A stretch of DNA of 64,000 nt from Janthinobacterium lividum (GCF_034424625.1 NZ_CP139976.1:6076001-6140000), one strand, 5' to 3'; positions 26,607 to 38,476 are shown, numbered from the stretch's first letter. Translations and numbers: made by a program. The notes: generated by a model from the sequence alone, not told the origin.

Positions 26607-28781
26607 TTACGAAGACAAGGCGGTATTGCCCGGCGCGGGCAGCGCGGCTGCAGCGCTCGTCGGCAAGGGAATGGGCAGTAAGATTTCAAACGAGGTGCCG
26701 GACTTGCTGCTGCGGCAGCCGATCATGCCATGCAGGCGCGTGACCAGGTCATGCACGATGGACAAACCCAGACCGTGATGCGCCCCTTCCTTGCTGCTGC
26801 GCACAGGGGAAAACAGATTGGCCAGCACGTCGGGAGACAGGCCGGCGCCATTGTCGCTGACGCACAGCTCCAGGTACAGGCGGCGGTCGCGGTTGACATG
26901 GCCACGGTTAGACACTTCGATGCGCCCGCCATCGGGCAGGGCTTCGACGGCGTTTTTCAGCAGGTTGAGCAGGATTTGCTTGAGCGTGTCGGCATCGGCC
27001 TCCACCTCGCATGGCGCGTCCTGCATGCGCGTGACCACTTCGATCTTCGACGGCAGGAAATCGGTGGCGCGGAACAGGCGCAGCACGTCGTCGACCACGC
27101 GCGCGCAATCGGTGACGCCACTGGCCGCCACCGGCTGCAGATCGGCCAGGCCGCTGATCAACTGGCCGACCCGGTCGATTTCCTCGTTCAGGATCGACAT
27201 CTCGCCCGTGACTGGCTCCTGCTTCTCCAGCTTGTGATCGAGCACGCTCAGGTAATTCTTGATGATGGACAGCGGGTTATTCACTTCATGCACGACGCGG
27301 CGCGACGCGGCGCGGTATTCCTCGGCCACGTGATCGAGCTGGCGCCGCGCCAGACCGCGCGCGCTGATGGCCGTTTCCAGCGCCGTGGCGGCCTGGTTGG
27401 CATACGCGCGCAGGAAACCCTCGCGCTTCTGGCAAGCGGGAATCTGCCACGCCGCCACGCCGCCAATCAGCACGCCCAGGCTGCGCTGGCCCGCCACCAA
27501 AGGCACGCAGACCAGGCTGTCGGTACCGAGAATGCGGAACAGCTGCTCCTCGACGATCCCCAGCGCCGGCATGTCGCGTTTCAGGAACGCCAACTGGCAC
27601 TCCAGCGCCGAAGCGGCCAGCGGACCGCCCTTGGCCAGCGGGATCGAGAACCCCGCCAGGCGCTGCTGATGCTCGCCCGCCGCCACGCCCACCAGCGCAT
27701 GGCCGGTAGGGTTTTGCAGCAGGATGATGGTGGTGTCGAAATCGAACAGGATGCGCGCCGAGCGCGTGATGGCTTCCAGCAGGCTGCTCTCGCCCTGTTG
27801 GCGGGCGAAAGTCTGCCCCACTTCGGACACCAGCACCATGTTGCGCACTTCGTCGGACAGGCGCTGCTGCACCGGATCGACGGACGGCGGCGCATACGCG
27901 GGCGGCGTGGCGATATCATCCGCGCCGGCCAGGTCGATGCCCAGGTGCTGCGCGGCCTGCTCCACCTGGCGCGCGACGCTGCCGGCCAGGTCTTCCAGTA
28001 CTTCGACATCCAGCGCGCACAGGCTTGCCGCCTGCGTGATGGACTCGGCCTCGTCCGCATCGTCGGCATGGCTGCACAGCAGGTGTGCCAGGCGCACGAT
28101 GCGGATCAGGGGATGGCTCGCTTCCAGGCGCGCCAGCGGTTCATGGTGATACAGCACGCTGTCGGCCAGGAAGGAATCGAGATGCCAGCGCTCGATCAGC
28201 CAGGCGCCCGCTTCGGCATGCGTGATCTGCAAGGTGCGCTGCTCCACCGCGCACAGGGCGGCATCGTCGCGCGCCGTGAAATTGAAGGCGTATTCCTTCG
28301 GCGCCGTGGCCAGCAAGGCCAGGCGGCCCACGTTGTGCAGCAATCCTGCCAGATACGCTTCCTCGACATGCGGATAGGTCATGGCCTTGGCCAGCGCGCG
28401 CGCCATGACGGCGGCCGACAGCGAACTTTTCCAGAAGGCGCGCAAATCCGTGCTGCCGGAATGGGGGAAGCTGTTGAAGGTCTGGAAGACGGATTCGCTG
28501 ATGACCAGCGTCTTGATCATGTCCGTGCCCAGCGAGACGAGCGATTGCTCCAGGCTGACGACCTTGCTCTGGCGATGATAGGCCGAGCTGTTGGCCACGC
28601 CGAGGATCTTGCTGGTCATGCCCGCATCCTTGGCGATCAGGGCGGCCAGCTCCGGCATGCCGGCATCGTCGGCCTGCAGGTGGGCGATCAGCTTGAGGAG
28701 GATCTGCGGCATGGCCGGCAGGCGGGCAATCAGCAGGCGATTGCGAATATCTTGATCAGATTGATGCATCGTATCAGGCAT
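26607..28781 (-). CDS. HDOD-GAF sensor histidine kinase (cytosolic)
   Basis: The 724-residue protein has no membrane segment. An HDOD domain (about 15-210; AYLAGLLHNVGRLALL) is followed by a GAF domain (about 310-470), then a histidine-kinase core. The H-box is VVHEVNNPLSIIKNYL with phospho-acceptor His498, the N-box is LLNLLKNAVEALPDGG, and GLGLSIVHDL is the G-box. HDOD domains in such proteins act as regulatory or protein-binding modules. It is the first gene of a three-gene operon with the REC-GGDEF-EAL protein and the Sel1 protein. The ATG lacks a clear Shine-Dalgarno, and a second ATG lies four codons on. Confidence 0.9.
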   Translation of the reverse strand: MPDTMHQSDQDIRNRLLIARLPAMPQILLKLIAHLQADDAGMPELAALIAKDAGMTSKILGVANSSAYHRQSKVVSLEQSLVSLGTDMIKTLVISESVFQTFNSFPHSGSTDLRAFWKSSLSAAVMARALAKAMTYPHVEEAYLAGLLHNVGRLALLATAPKEYAFNFTARDDAALCAVEQRTLQITHAEAGAWLIERWHLDSFLADSVLYHHEPLARLEASHPLIRIVRLAHLLCSHADDADEAESITQAASLCALDVEVLEDLAGSVARQVEQAAQHLGIDLAGADDIATPPAYAPPSVDPVQQRLSDEVRNMVLVSEVGQTFARQQGESSLLEAITRSARILFDFDTTIILLQNPTGHALVGVAAGEHQQRLAGFSIPLAKGGPLAASALECQLAFLKRDMPALGIVEEQLFRILGTDSLVCVPLVAGQRSLGVLIGGVAAWQIPACQKREGFLRAYANQAATALETAISARGLARRQLDHVAEEYRAASRRVVHEVNNPLSIIKNYLSVLDHKLEKQEPVTGEMSILNEEIDRVGQLISGLADLQPVAASGVTDCARVVDDVLRLFRATDFLPSKIEVVTRMQDAPCEVEADADTLKQILLNLLKNAVEALPDGGRIEVSNRGHVNRDRRLYLELCVSDNGAGLSPDVLANLFSPVRSSKEGAHHGLGLSIVHDLVTRLHGMIGCRSSKSGTSFEILLPIPLPTSAAAALPAPGNTALSS

Positions 28782-28972
28782 TGCCGGTTCGAAAAGGATG
28801 AGCGCTCAGCAGCGAAGCGCGGCCACGTTCAGAGGAATCCTCCACTCCTGTAACCAAAAAATCTATTGCCTGAGAGGATGCCGGGAAAGAACTCATCTTA
28901 TCATAAGCGCCGGATATTACTTGCAATATAGAAAATTAAGTTGAAATAAATCTAGCGTTCTACAGTGGAAAC

Positions 28973-30253
28973 TTATGCCTTGAAGGAACCTAGCAAACGG
29001 TGGCGGAAGCGCCGCGATATCAGCCACAGCGCCAGCGCCAGGCCCGTAAACGCCAGTTGGCCCGAGGCCAGCCACAGCACGGAACCGGACAGCAGCGGCG
29101 AGATCACGCCGGCCACCACGGCGCCGAGCATGGTGCTGGCAAACGACTGGCACGAGGCCACCGTGCCGCGGATATGCGGGAACAGATCGAGCGCCAGCAG
29201 GGTCGCGCCGGGTCCCACCAGCGACATGCCGAAAGTGTAGAAGAACAGGGGCAGCACCGACCAGGGCAAGGATGGCGGCAGGAACAGGTGATACACGACA
29301 TTGACGCTGGCGGCGCACAGCAGGAAGGCAAAGCCGATGCCGATCTGGCGCGCGAACGTGACCTTGCCAGCGATGCGGTTGGCCGCCGCGGCGCCCATGA
29401 AGATGCCGCTCACGCAGGGAATGAACAGCCAGCCGAATTGCGATGGCCCCAGGCCCAGCTGCCTGGGCAGCATTTCCGGCGCGGCCGTGATGAACAGGAA
29501 CAGGCCCGCGAAATTGAGGGCGACGATGCCGGCCTTGATGTGGAACAGGGGCGAGCGCAGGATCTGGCCATAGCTCGATGCAAGGAAACGGGGATTGAAC
29601 GGCTGGCGCTTGGCCAAAGGCAGGGTTTCGGGCAGGCGCCAGTAGCAGAACGCCAGCAGCACCACCGTGTAAAAGGCGAGGAACAGGAAGATCGAGCGCC
29701 AGTCGAACCAGATGACGATCCAGCCGCCGAGAATCGGCGCCACGGCCGGGGCGATGGAAAAGATCATCGTCACCAGCGACAGCAGGCGCGCCGCCGCCGC
29801 ATCGGCATACAGGTCGCGGATGATGGCGCGGCTGATCACCACGCCGGCGCCGGCAGAGACGCCCTGCATGATGCGGAAGAACCACAGATAGTGCACCGTG
29901 TGCGCCGAGGCGCAGCCGAGCGAGCCGATGGCAAACATCAGCAGGGACACGAGAATGACGTTGCGCCGGCCGAAGGTATCCGAGATCGCGCCATGCCACA
30001 GCACCATGCCGGCAAAGGCCAGCATGTAGAACGTCAGCGACTGCTGCACTTCCAGCGGCGACGCCTGCAGCGAACCCTGGATCGCCCCAAACGCGGGCAG
30101 ATACGTGTCGATCGACAGGGGCCCCAGCATCGACAGCCCGGCCAGCATCATCGCCAGCGCACCGCGGCTCAGCGGCGCCATGTGGCTCGGCGTGGGAGGC
30201 GGAACAGGGGTAACCGGGTCGGGCGGCACATCGGCCGGAGGGGTGGGAAACAT
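28973..30253 (-). CDS. Bcr/CflA-type MFS drug exporter
   Basis: It is a 12-helix major-facilitator exporter of the drug:H+ antiporter-1 type (Bcr/CflA), which pumps drugs or small metabolites out of the cell. The 426-residue frame begins with a proline-rich 24-residue lead, and Met25 (position 30181) is an alternative start. Motif A (DTFGRRNVIL), the helix-4 RIMQGVSAGAGVVISRAIIRDLY and helix-5 APAVAPILGGW are all typical of Bcr. It stands alone. The 191-bp gap to the HDOD-kinase gene has no recognisable gene. Confidence 0.9.
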   Translation of the reverse strand: MFPTPPADVPPDPVTPVPPPTPSHMAPLSRGALAMMLAGLSMLGPLSIDTYLPAFGAIQGSLQASPLEVQQSLTFYMLAFAGMVLWHGAISDTFGRRNVILVSLLMFAIGSLGCASAHTVHYLWFFRIMQGVSAGAGVVISRAIIRDLYADAAAARLLSLVTMIFSIAPAVAPILGGWIVIWFDWRSIFLFLAFYTVVLLAFCYWRLPETLPLAKRQPFNPRFLASSYGQILRSPLFHIKAGIVALNFAGLFLFITAAPEMLPRQLGLGPSQFGWLFIPCVSGIFMGAAAANRIAGKVTFARQIGIGFAFLLCAASVNVVYHLFLPPSLPWSVLPLFFYTFGMSLVGPGATLLALDLFPHIRGTVASCQSFASTMLGAVVAGVISPLLSGSVLWLASGQLAFTGLALALWLISRRFRHRLLGSFKA

Positions 30254-30268
30254 GGCGGGTCCAAAGTG

Positions 30269-30296
30269 GCGCGCGGACCAATTTCAGTCCGCGCGC
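30269..30296. repeat. Perfect 10-bp inverted repeat between THUMP methyltransferase and MFS gene
   Basis: GCGCGCGGAC is followed by an eight-base spacer and GTCCGCGCGC. On the - strand it lies 31 bp after the methyltransferase stop and 15 bp before the MFS start. The stem is very stable, but neither side has a T-tract. It may be a terminator or attenuator between the two genes, or an operator for the exporter. Confidence 0.55.
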
Positions 30297-30327
30297 GGGG
30301 TTACTGCGGGTGTCTTACGGTGAACGC

Positions 30328-31533
30328 TTACTGCTGTGGTTTGGGCTTGGCTTCTTCACGGCGGTTGTAGCCTGCAACCATGTCAAAGCGGAACAGACGG
30401 CATTCCAGCGCGCCATTGAAGAAAGGCGTCTTGCGCGCTTCCTTCAAACGCAGCAGCTTGGGCAGGCCCAGGTCGGCCGTGAACAGGAACACGGTCCAGC
30501 CGGCGAAACGCTGCTTCAGGGTCGTGCCCATGGCCGAATAGAAGGAAGTCGACAGTTCATCTTCCGGGATGGTGCTGTCGCCACGCACGCCGATACGCTC
30601 GCCGTACGGCGGGTTGGTCAGCATGATGCCCGGCACTTCGCTTGGCGGCTTGACTTCCTGCGCCTCGATCTGTTTCAAAGGGACGTCGAAGCGCACGCCG
30701 GCGCAGCGCAGGTTGTGGCGGGTCATGGCGACCATGTCGCCCGAGATGTCGCTGCCGAAAATGGTCGGTTCGGCTGGCAGCGGATTGACCTTGATGGCGT
30801 TTTTCATGGCATTCCACGGCGCCGGATCGAAGTCGTGGAAGTTTTCAAACGCGAACTGGCGCGAAGCGCCCGGCGGAATGCCCTGCAGCATCTGCGCCGC
30901 TTCGGCCAGGATGGTGCCGGAACCGCACATCGGGTCGAACAGCACCATGCCAGGCTTCCAGCCCGACACGCGCAGCAGGCCGGCGGCCAGGTTTTCGCGC
31001 AGCGGCGCGTCGCCCGTCTCTTCGCGCCAGCCGCGCTTGAACAAGGCTTCGCCCGAGGTGTCGAGGTAGACGGTAAACGTGTGTGCGTCGAGGAAGCCGA
31101 CGATGCGCATGTCCGGCGTCTTGGTATTGACCGATGGGCGCTCGTTGAACTGGTCGCGGAAGCGGTCGCAGATCGCATCCTTGATTTTCAAGGTCGTGAA
31201 TTCCAGGCTGCGCAGCGGCGATTTGACGGCCGTGACGTCGACGCGGATCGTGTGGTGCACGCCGAACCAGTCTTCCCAGGATTGCGCCAGGGTCAGGTCA
31301 TAGATATCGTTTTCCGTCTTGTAGCCGGAATGGGCCATGCGCATCAGCACGCGCGAGGCGATGCGCGAATGCAGGTTGATGCGATAGGAGTCCAGCAGGT
31401 CGCCCGAGCAGTGTACGCCGCCCGGTACCTGGTTGTGGACCTTCATGGTCGAACTATCCTGGGCGATCTCGCCCAGTTCCTCGGCCAGCGCCGCTTCCAT
31501 GCCGCGCGGGCATGGGCAAAAATATGAAGCCAT
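30328..31533 (-). CDS. THUMP-domain class I RNA methyltransferase (RlmL N-terminal-half type)
   Basis: The protein is a SAM-dependent guanine-N2 methyltransferase of the 23S rRNA/tRNA type. In 401 residues it has a ferredoxin-like start (YFCPCPRGMEAALAEEL), a THUMP RNA-binding domain (about 60-165), and a Rossmann methyltransferase with DPMCGSGTI and the catalytic NPPYGER. It corresponds to the N-terminal half of E. coli RlmL (m2G2445) without the fused RlmK half, the arrangement usual in betaproteobacteria. The exact target nucleotide is inferred from family only. It lies 83 bp downstream of the isomerase gene, with a REP-like palindrome between. Confidence 0.9.
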   Translation of the reverse strand: MASYFCPCPRGMEAALAEELGEIAQDSSTMKVHNQVPGGVHCSGDLLDSYRINLHSRIASRVLMRMAHSGYKTENDIYDLTLAQSWEDWFGVHHTIRVDVTAVKSPLRSLEFTTLKIKDAICDRFRDQFNERPSVNTKTPDMRIVGFLDAHTFTVYLDTSGEALFKRGWREETGDAPLRENLAAGLLRVSGWKPGMVLFDPMCGSGTILAEAAQMLQGIPPGASRQFAFENFHDFDPAPWNAMKNAIKVNPLPAEPTIFGSDISGDMVAMTRHNLRCAGVRFDVPLKQIEAQEVKPPSEVPGIMLTNPPYGERIGVRGDSTIPEDELSTSFYSAMGTTLKQRFAGWTVFLFTADLGLPKLLRLKEARKTPFFNGALECRLFRFDMVAGYNRREEAKPKPQQ

Positions 31534-31586
31534 AATTAGGATACCTTTTATCCGTTAAAAACAATTAACTAAAAATTTCAAAACCT

Positions 31587-31616
31587 GTCGGATTACGCGC
31601 GCAGCGCTAATCCGAC
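31587..31616. repeat. REP-like palindrome, copy 1
   Basis: The stem is GTCGGATTA plus GCGC on the left and GCGC plus TAATCCGAC on the right, with one bulged C and a three-base loop. It directly abuts the TAG stop codon of the isomerase gene; on the - strand the gene ends in TAG followed at once by GTCGGATTAGCGC. A second copy with the same layout lies at 43183-43213. Copies with conserved flanks at unrelated gene ends are typical of repetitive extragenic palindromes. Confidence 0.8.
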
Positions 31617-32234
31617 CTACAACTTCTCCAGCGCCCGTTCGACAAAATCGAGGCGGTCCTGGCCCCAGTACCCTTCGCCATCGACGATGTACCACGGCGA
31701 ACCGAAGACGCTGGCGGCGGTGGCCGCTTCCGTATTGGCATCGTATTCGGCCTGCACGCTGGCCGTTTCAGACGTTTTCAGCAACTGGCGGCCATCGAAA
31801 CCGGCATCCAGCGCGATCTGCACCAGGGTTTCCTCGTCGCCGATGTTGCGCTCTTCAGCCCACAAGCCGCGCATGATGGCGTGCGCCAGGTTCAGCGATG
31901 CTTCCACGCCGTGCGCCAGGCGCGTGGCGATGATCAGCTTGGCAGAAGCTTCCGGCGACACGGGGAAGAACTTGGGCTGCAAGGTCAATGGCACCTGCAA
32001 AAAGGCCGACCAGCGCGCCAATTCTGCCAGGCGGTACGCCTGGCGCTGCGGTGCGCGCTTGGCCAGCGGCAGGCCGCCCGAGACGCTGAAGACCTTGCCC
32101 AGGTCAAAAGGGCGCACGTCGATCTGGGCACCAGTCTTCGCGGCAATGGCCATCAGGCGCGCATGACCCAGATAGGTCCATGGCGAGTGGGGGGCGAAGA
32201 AATACTGCACGACTTTGCTCTGACTTGCACTCAT
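31617..32234 (-). CDS. 2-hydroxychromene-2-carboxylate isomerase family protein (DsbA-like fold)
   Basis: The 205-residue protein has the kappa-GST/HCCA isomerase layout. It has VVQYFFAPHSPWTYLGH at the N-terminus (thioredoxin fold with Ser in place of a redox Cys pair), a helical insert, and FGSPWYIVDGEGYWGQDRLDF at the C-terminus. Characterised members isomerise 2-hydroxychromene-2-carboxylate in naphthalene degradation using glutathione, but most homologues, including this one, have no nearby degradation genes, so the substrate is open. It lies ten bp after hemJ and is probably read from the leuS-hemJ transcript. Its stop codon adjoins the REP-like palindrome. Confidence 0.85.
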   Translation of the reverse strand: MSASQSKVVQYFFAPHSPWTYLGHARLMAIAAKTGAQIDVRPFDLGKVFSVSGGLPLAKRAPQRQAYRLAELARWSAFLQVPLTLQPKFFPVSPEASAKLIIATRLAHGVEASLNLAHAIMRGLWAEERNIGDEETLVQIALDAGFDGRQLLKTSETASVQAEYDANTEAATAASVFGSPWYIVDGEGYWGQDRLDFVERALEKL

Positions 32235-32244
32235 CTCGACTCCC

Positions 32245-32682
32245 TTAGAAAGGCTTGACCACGACCAGCACGACGACGGCCAGCAGCATCACCACCGGCA
32301 CTTCATTAAACCAGCGGAACCAGGTGTGGCTGCGCTTGTTGAGACCTTTTTCAAACTTGCGCAGGATGGAACCGCAGGCATGGTGATAGCCGAGCAGCAG
32401 CACCACGAACGTCAGCTTGGCGTGCATCCAGCCCGGCATCTTCATGCGGCCCTCGCCCCCGCCGTACAGCATCCACATCAAGGCCAACCCCAGCACCATG
32501 GCCGGCAGCGCCAGCAGCGACATGAAACGGTACAGCTTGCGTGCCATCAGCAGCAGGCGCTCGGTGGCCACCGTTTCCGTCTCCATCGCCAGGTTCACGA
32601 AGATGCGCGGCAAGTAAAACAGGCCGGCAAACCAGGACATGACGAAGATGATGTGGAAGGCTTTGGTCCAGAGAAAGAGCAT
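32245..32682 (-). CDS. hemJ: Protoporphyrinogen IX oxidase HemJ (CopD family)
   Basis: It oxidises protoporphyrinogen IX to protoporphyrin IX, the second-last step of haem synthesis, in the inner membrane. The 145-residue protein has four hydrophobic helices. It keeps the conserved His10 in KAFHIIFVMSWFAGLFYLPR and the conserved Lys89 in MHAKLTFVVLLLGYHH, both known to matter in HemJ. ATG 32682 fits the family start; the frame extends upstream but without similarity. It lies 70 bp after proA, with a hairpin between, and ten bp before the isomerase gene. Confidence 0.9.
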   Translation of the reverse strand: MLFLWTKAFHIIFVMSWFAGLFYLPRIFVNLAMETETVATERLLLMARKLYRFMSLLALPAMVLGLALMWMLYGGGEGRMKMPGWMHAKLTFVVLLLGYHHACGSILRKFEKGLNKRSHTWFRWFNEVPVVMLLAVVVLVVVKPF

Positions 32683-32720
32683 GGGGTTTCCAGTGTCGGA
32701 GGTGGAGAGAAACGAGAGCA

Positions 32721-32743
32721 CGGGCCGCCTTTTGGGCAGCCCG
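32721..32743 (-). terminator. Hairpin between proA and hemJ (weak terminator or attenuator)
   Basis: CGGGC-C-GCC, loop TTTTG, then GGC-A-GCCCG: an eight-pair stem with one A/C mismatch, ten bp after the proA stop. The following bases on the - strand are only moderately T-rich, so termination may be partial, letting some transcripts continue into hemJ. Confidence 0.45.
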
Positions 32744-32752
32744 CGAAAGAGA

Positions 32753-34036
32753 CTATTTACGTACTTCGCCGTGGCCAAAGACCACGTACTTGAGCGAGGT
32801 CAAACCTTCCAGTCCCACCGGGCCGCGCGCATGCAGCTTGTCGTTCGAGATGCCGATCTCAGCGCCCAGGCCATATTCGAAGCCGTCGGCGAAACGCGTC
32901 GACGCGTTCACCATCACTGAGGCGGAATCGACTTCGCGCAGGAAGCGCAGCGCATCGCTGTAGTCTTCCGTGATGATCGATTCCGTATGCTTGGACGAAT
33001 ACTGGTTGATGTGGTCCATCGCTTCGTCGATGCCGTCGACCACTTTCACCGACAGGATCGCCGCCAGGTATTCGGTGGACCAGTCTTCCTCGGTGGCGGG
33101 CACCAGGTGCGGATAAGCGGCGGCGGCCAGGATCGCATGGCTTTCCGGATCGGCGCGCAGTTCCACCTGCTTGGTCAGGTACAGTTCGGCCAGCTGCGGC
33201 AGCACGGTAGCGGCGATGGCGCGCGACACCAGCAGGGTTTCCATGGTGTTGCAGGTACCGTAACGGTGGCACTTCGCGTTGAAGCCGATATCGATCGCCT
33301 TCCTGATATCGGCCTTGGCGTCGATGTAGACGTGGCAGATGCCATCGAGGTGCTTGATCATCGGCACGGTAGCCTCGTTCATCAGGCGCGCGATCAGGCC
33401 CTTGCCGCCGCGCGGCACGATGACGTCCACGTACTGCGGCATGGTGATGAGAGCGCCGACGGCGGCGCGGTCGGTGGTGTCGATGACTTGCACGGCATCG
33501 GCCGGCAGGCCTGCTCCCTGCAAGCCCTCGGCCACCAGTTTGGCCAGCGCGCGGTTGCAGTGTATCGCTTCCGAGCCGCCGCGCAAGATCGTCGCGTTGC
33601 CGCTCTTGATGCACAGGCCGGCCGCGTCCACCGTCACGTTCGGACGGGCTTCATAGATGATGCCGATGACGCCCAGCGGCACGCGCATCTGCCCCACCTG
33701 GATGCCCGTCGGGCGGAATTTCATGTTCGAGATTTCGCCGATCGGGTCGGCCAGCGACACGATCTGCGTCAAGCCTTCGACCATGGTGGCAATGGCAGAG
33801 TCGGACAGGGTCAGGCGGTCGAGCATGGCCGGCGCCAAGCCGGCGGCGGCCGCCGCATCGAGGTCGCGCTGGTTGGCCGCGCGCAGCAGATCGGCATCGC
33901 GCACGATGGCGGCGGCGATCAGGCTCAAGGCACGGTTGCGCGTGGCGCTGTCGGCACGCGCCATGGCGCGCGAGGCGGCGCGCGCGCGCGTGCCCACGTC
34001 CTGCATATATTCTGTGATGTCCATGCTCGTATCCAT
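32753..34036 (-). CDS. proA: Gamma-glutamyl phosphate reductase
   Basis: It reduces gamma-glutamyl phosphate to glutamate-5-semialdehyde with NADPH, the second step of proline synthesis. The 427-residue aldehyde-dehydrogenase-fold protein has the ProA blocks [32 protein letters not shown] and VPRGGKGLI. The catalytic cysteine is in [12 protein letters not shown] (Cys262). ATG 34036 or 34024 could be the start; the second has GGA at better spacing. The longer open frame to 34888 overlaps holA and was not used. It lies eleven bp after holA. ProB is not here. Confidence 0.95.
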   Translation of the reverse strand: MDTSMDITEYMQDVGTRARAASRAMARADSATRNRALSLIAAAIVRDADLLRAANQRDLDAAAAAGLAPAMLDRLTLSDSAIATMVEGLTQIVSLADPIGEISNMKFRPTGIQVGQMRVPLGVIGIIYEARPNVTVDAAGLCIKSGNATILRGGSEAIHCNRALAKLVAEGLQGAGLPADAVQVIDTTDRAAVGALITMPQYVDVIVPRGGKGLIARLMNEATVPMIKHLDGICHVYIDAKADIRKAIDIGFNAKCHRYGTCNTMETLLVSRAIAATVLPQLAELYLTKQVELRADPESHAILAAAAYPHLVPATEEDWSTEYLAAILSVKVVDGIDEAMDHINQYSSKHTESIITEDYSDALRFLREVDSASVMVNASTRFADGFEYGLGAEIGISNDKLHARGPVGLEGLTSLKYVVFGHGEVRK

Positions 34037-34047
34037 ATAGTAAAAAA

Positions 34048-35064
34048 CTAGCCTCGGGCGATCTTCAGGCCCAGCTGCAGCATGGCATCCCAGGCATCGC
34101 CCGCGTAGCCCTTGGCGCGCAAGCCCTTGATCATCTTGTCCACCTGCGCCGCCTGCTGCAGCGCCGCTTCCAGCACGGGTAGCGAAATGCGCCGCAGGGC
34201 CGGTTCCATCATCCGCTCGCGCGGCCCCCAGATACGGTATTCCTTCAGCAGCGCGCCCAATGGACGCCCTTGCGCCATGCCGGCCTTCAATTTTAACAGC
34301 GTGCGGATTTCTTCGGAGACGGCCCACAAGACCAGCGGCAGCGCCTCGCCCTCGCCTTTCAAGCCTTCGAGCATGCGCACCAGGCGGGCCGGGTCGCCGG
34401 CCAGCATGGCTTCGGACAGCTTGAAGACATCGTAGCGGGCCACGTTCAGCACCGCGTCCTGCACTTGCTCGTACGTCAGCTTGCCCGCGGCATGCAGCAA
34501 GCCCAGTTTCTGGATTTCCTGGTGCGCCGCCAGCAAATTGCCTTCCACCCGTTCGGCGATGAAGTCGATGCTGGCCCGTTCGGCGCTTTGCCCCTGCGCC
34601 GCCAGGCGCTGGGATATCCAGGCAGGCAACTGCGCCCGTTCCACATTCGGAATGTCGATATACACGGCCGCCTGCTGCAGGCTGGCGACCCAGGCCGCCT
34701 TTTGCGTCGCCCAATCCAGCTTGGGCAAGGTGATCAGGGTCAGGTTGTCCGGACTGAGATTTTTCGCATAGCTTTGCAGCGCCGCTCCGCCATCCTTGCC
34801 CGGCTTGCCGGTGGGGATGCGCAGCTCGATCATTTTCTTGTCGCCGAACAGCGACAGCTCCTGATTCGCGGCCAGCAATTCTCCCCACTTGAAGCTGCGC
34901 TCCACCGTCAGCACGTCGCGCTCGGAGTACCCCTGCGCACGCGCCGCGCGGCGGATCTTGTCGGCCGCTTCCAGCGCCAGCAAGTGTTCGTCGCTGGTGA
35001 TCACATACAGCTGCGCCAGCGGCTTGGCCACATGCCCATCGAGCGCGTCTATCCGCAATTGCAT
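34048..35064 (-). CDS. holA: DNA polymerase III subunit delta
   Basis: It opens the beta sliding clamp within the clamp-loader complex. The 338-residue protein has the holA pattern: [66 protein letters not shown] and a helical C-terminal collar ending in [16 protein letters not shown]. The position between lptE (10 bp) and proA (11 bp) is the classic leuS-lptE-holA order. Length is normal. Confidence 0.95.
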   Translation of the reverse strand: MQLRIDALDGHVAKPLAQLYVITSDEHLLALEAADKIRRAARAQGYSERDVLTVERSFKWGELLAANQELSLFGDKKMIELRIPTGKPGKDGGAALQSYAKNLSPDNLTLITLPKLDWATQKAAWVASLQQAAVYIDIPNVERAQLPAWISQRLAAQGQSAERASIDFIAERVEGNLLAAHQEIQKLGLLHAAGKLTYEQVQDAVLNVARYDVFKLSEAMLAGDPARLVRMLEGLKGEGEALPLVLWAVSEEIRTLLKLKAGMAQGRPLGALLKEYRIWGPRERMMEPALRRISLPVLEAALQQAAQVDKMIKGLRAKGYAGDAWDAMLQLGLKIARG

Positions 35065-35074
35065 GGCGTCCCCG

Positions 35075-35665
35075 TTACTGCTGCGGCGCGACCGGCGTCA
35101 CGGGCGTCACTGGCGCCACCGACATGGCCGGCAGCACCGGCTTGATGGCTGCCAGGCGGCGCATGATCTGCTGCACCAGGTCGTTGCGCATGTCGCGGTA
35201 CAGCGCCGCTTCTTCCGTTTCCTTGGCCAGTACCTGCGATTCGTCGAAGGTAATCGGGCGCACCAGGCTGATGGTCGTCGGTACCAGCAACTGGTTGCCG
35301 GCCTTGTCCACCACGCGGAAATTGATCGAGTAGCCGAGTTGGTACTCTTGCACGCGGCCGTTAGGGTTCAGCGACAAAATGGTCTTGGTACGATTCCTCT
35401 CCGGGTCGTTGAGCACTTCAAGGACGGCATCGGCGCCATCCTTGGTGTTCACCACCTCCGTGCTGCCAATGGCGCGGATATAGCGTTTCAGGCTGATCGC
35501 CAGCGGCGACGTGTCGGGCAAGCCGATGTACATCGTCGCGAACGGCAGCATGAAACTGCCGTTCGAGCCGCGCAAGTGAAAGCCGCAGGCCGACAGCAAA
35601 ACAGTCAGGCCCAAAGCCAGCACGGCACGGCGGCCCAACAGCGATACTTGAGAGGAAGTCGTCAT
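35075..35665 (-). CDS. lptE: LPS-assembly lipoprotein LptE
   Basis: It is the plug and partner of the LptD barrel that inserts LPS in the outer membrane. The 196-residue precursor has a lipoprotein signal with lipobox LLSAC (Cys27), immediately followed by GFHLRG, the LptE hallmark. The mature part contains the family's beta-strand pattern and ends with a short Pro/Val/Thr repeat tail (APVTPVTPVAPQQ). ATG 35665 is two bp after the leuS stop. An extended frame to 35938 lies inside leuS and is not used. Confidence 0.94.
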   Translation of the reverse strand: MTTSSQVSLLGRRAVLALGLTVLLSACGFHLRGSNGSFMLPFATMYIGLPDTSPLAISLKRYIRAIGSTEVVNTKDGADAVLEVLNDPERNRTKTILSLNPNGRVQEYQLGYSINFRVVDKAGNQLLVPTTISLVRPITFDESQVLAKETEEAALYRDMRNDLVQQIMRRLAAIKPVLPAMSVAPVTPVTPVAPQQ

Positions 35666-35667
35666 GA

Positions 35668-38340
<2,673 letters not shown>

Positions 38341-38426
38341 TTATACTGGTTGTCGCCGCCCGATAGCGCGGCGCGCTGGCGGCCCGGTCTCGCATATTTT
38401 GACGGGCGCACAATTATGCTATGTCG

Positions 38427-38452
38427 TATGCAACAATACATATGCAACAATA
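38427..38452. promoter_or_regulatory. Direct repeat TATGCAACAATA x2 upstream of the AraC-type gene
   Basis: Two identical 12-mers, TATGCAACAATA, start at 38427 and 38441 (14 bp apart), 25 bp before the AraC-type start codon and on the leuS-divergent side. AraC-family proteins bind direct repeats through their two helix-turn-helix units, so this is a candidate autoregulatory site. Confidence 0.5.
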
Positions 38453-38476
38453 TTCTTCTTTACCTCAAGTCCGGCC

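Noticed and set aside
24502-28853. Two long + strand frames (758 and 707 codons) opposite the GGDEF-EAL and HDOD-kinase genes
   Set aside because: The - strand proteins have complete domains; the + strand translations show only the His/Gln/Arg-rich shadow pattern.
28830-28900. Riboswitch-like stretch upstream of the HDOD-kinase gene (CTCTCAGGCAA on the - strand, resembling part of the glycine riboswitch)
   Set aside because: The other conserved glycine-aptamer core (GCCGAAGG region) and paired stems are missing, and the downstream gene has no link to glycine.
34037-34888. N-terminal extension of ProA
   Set aside because: The extra codons overlap holA, and ProA family members begin near 34036/34024.
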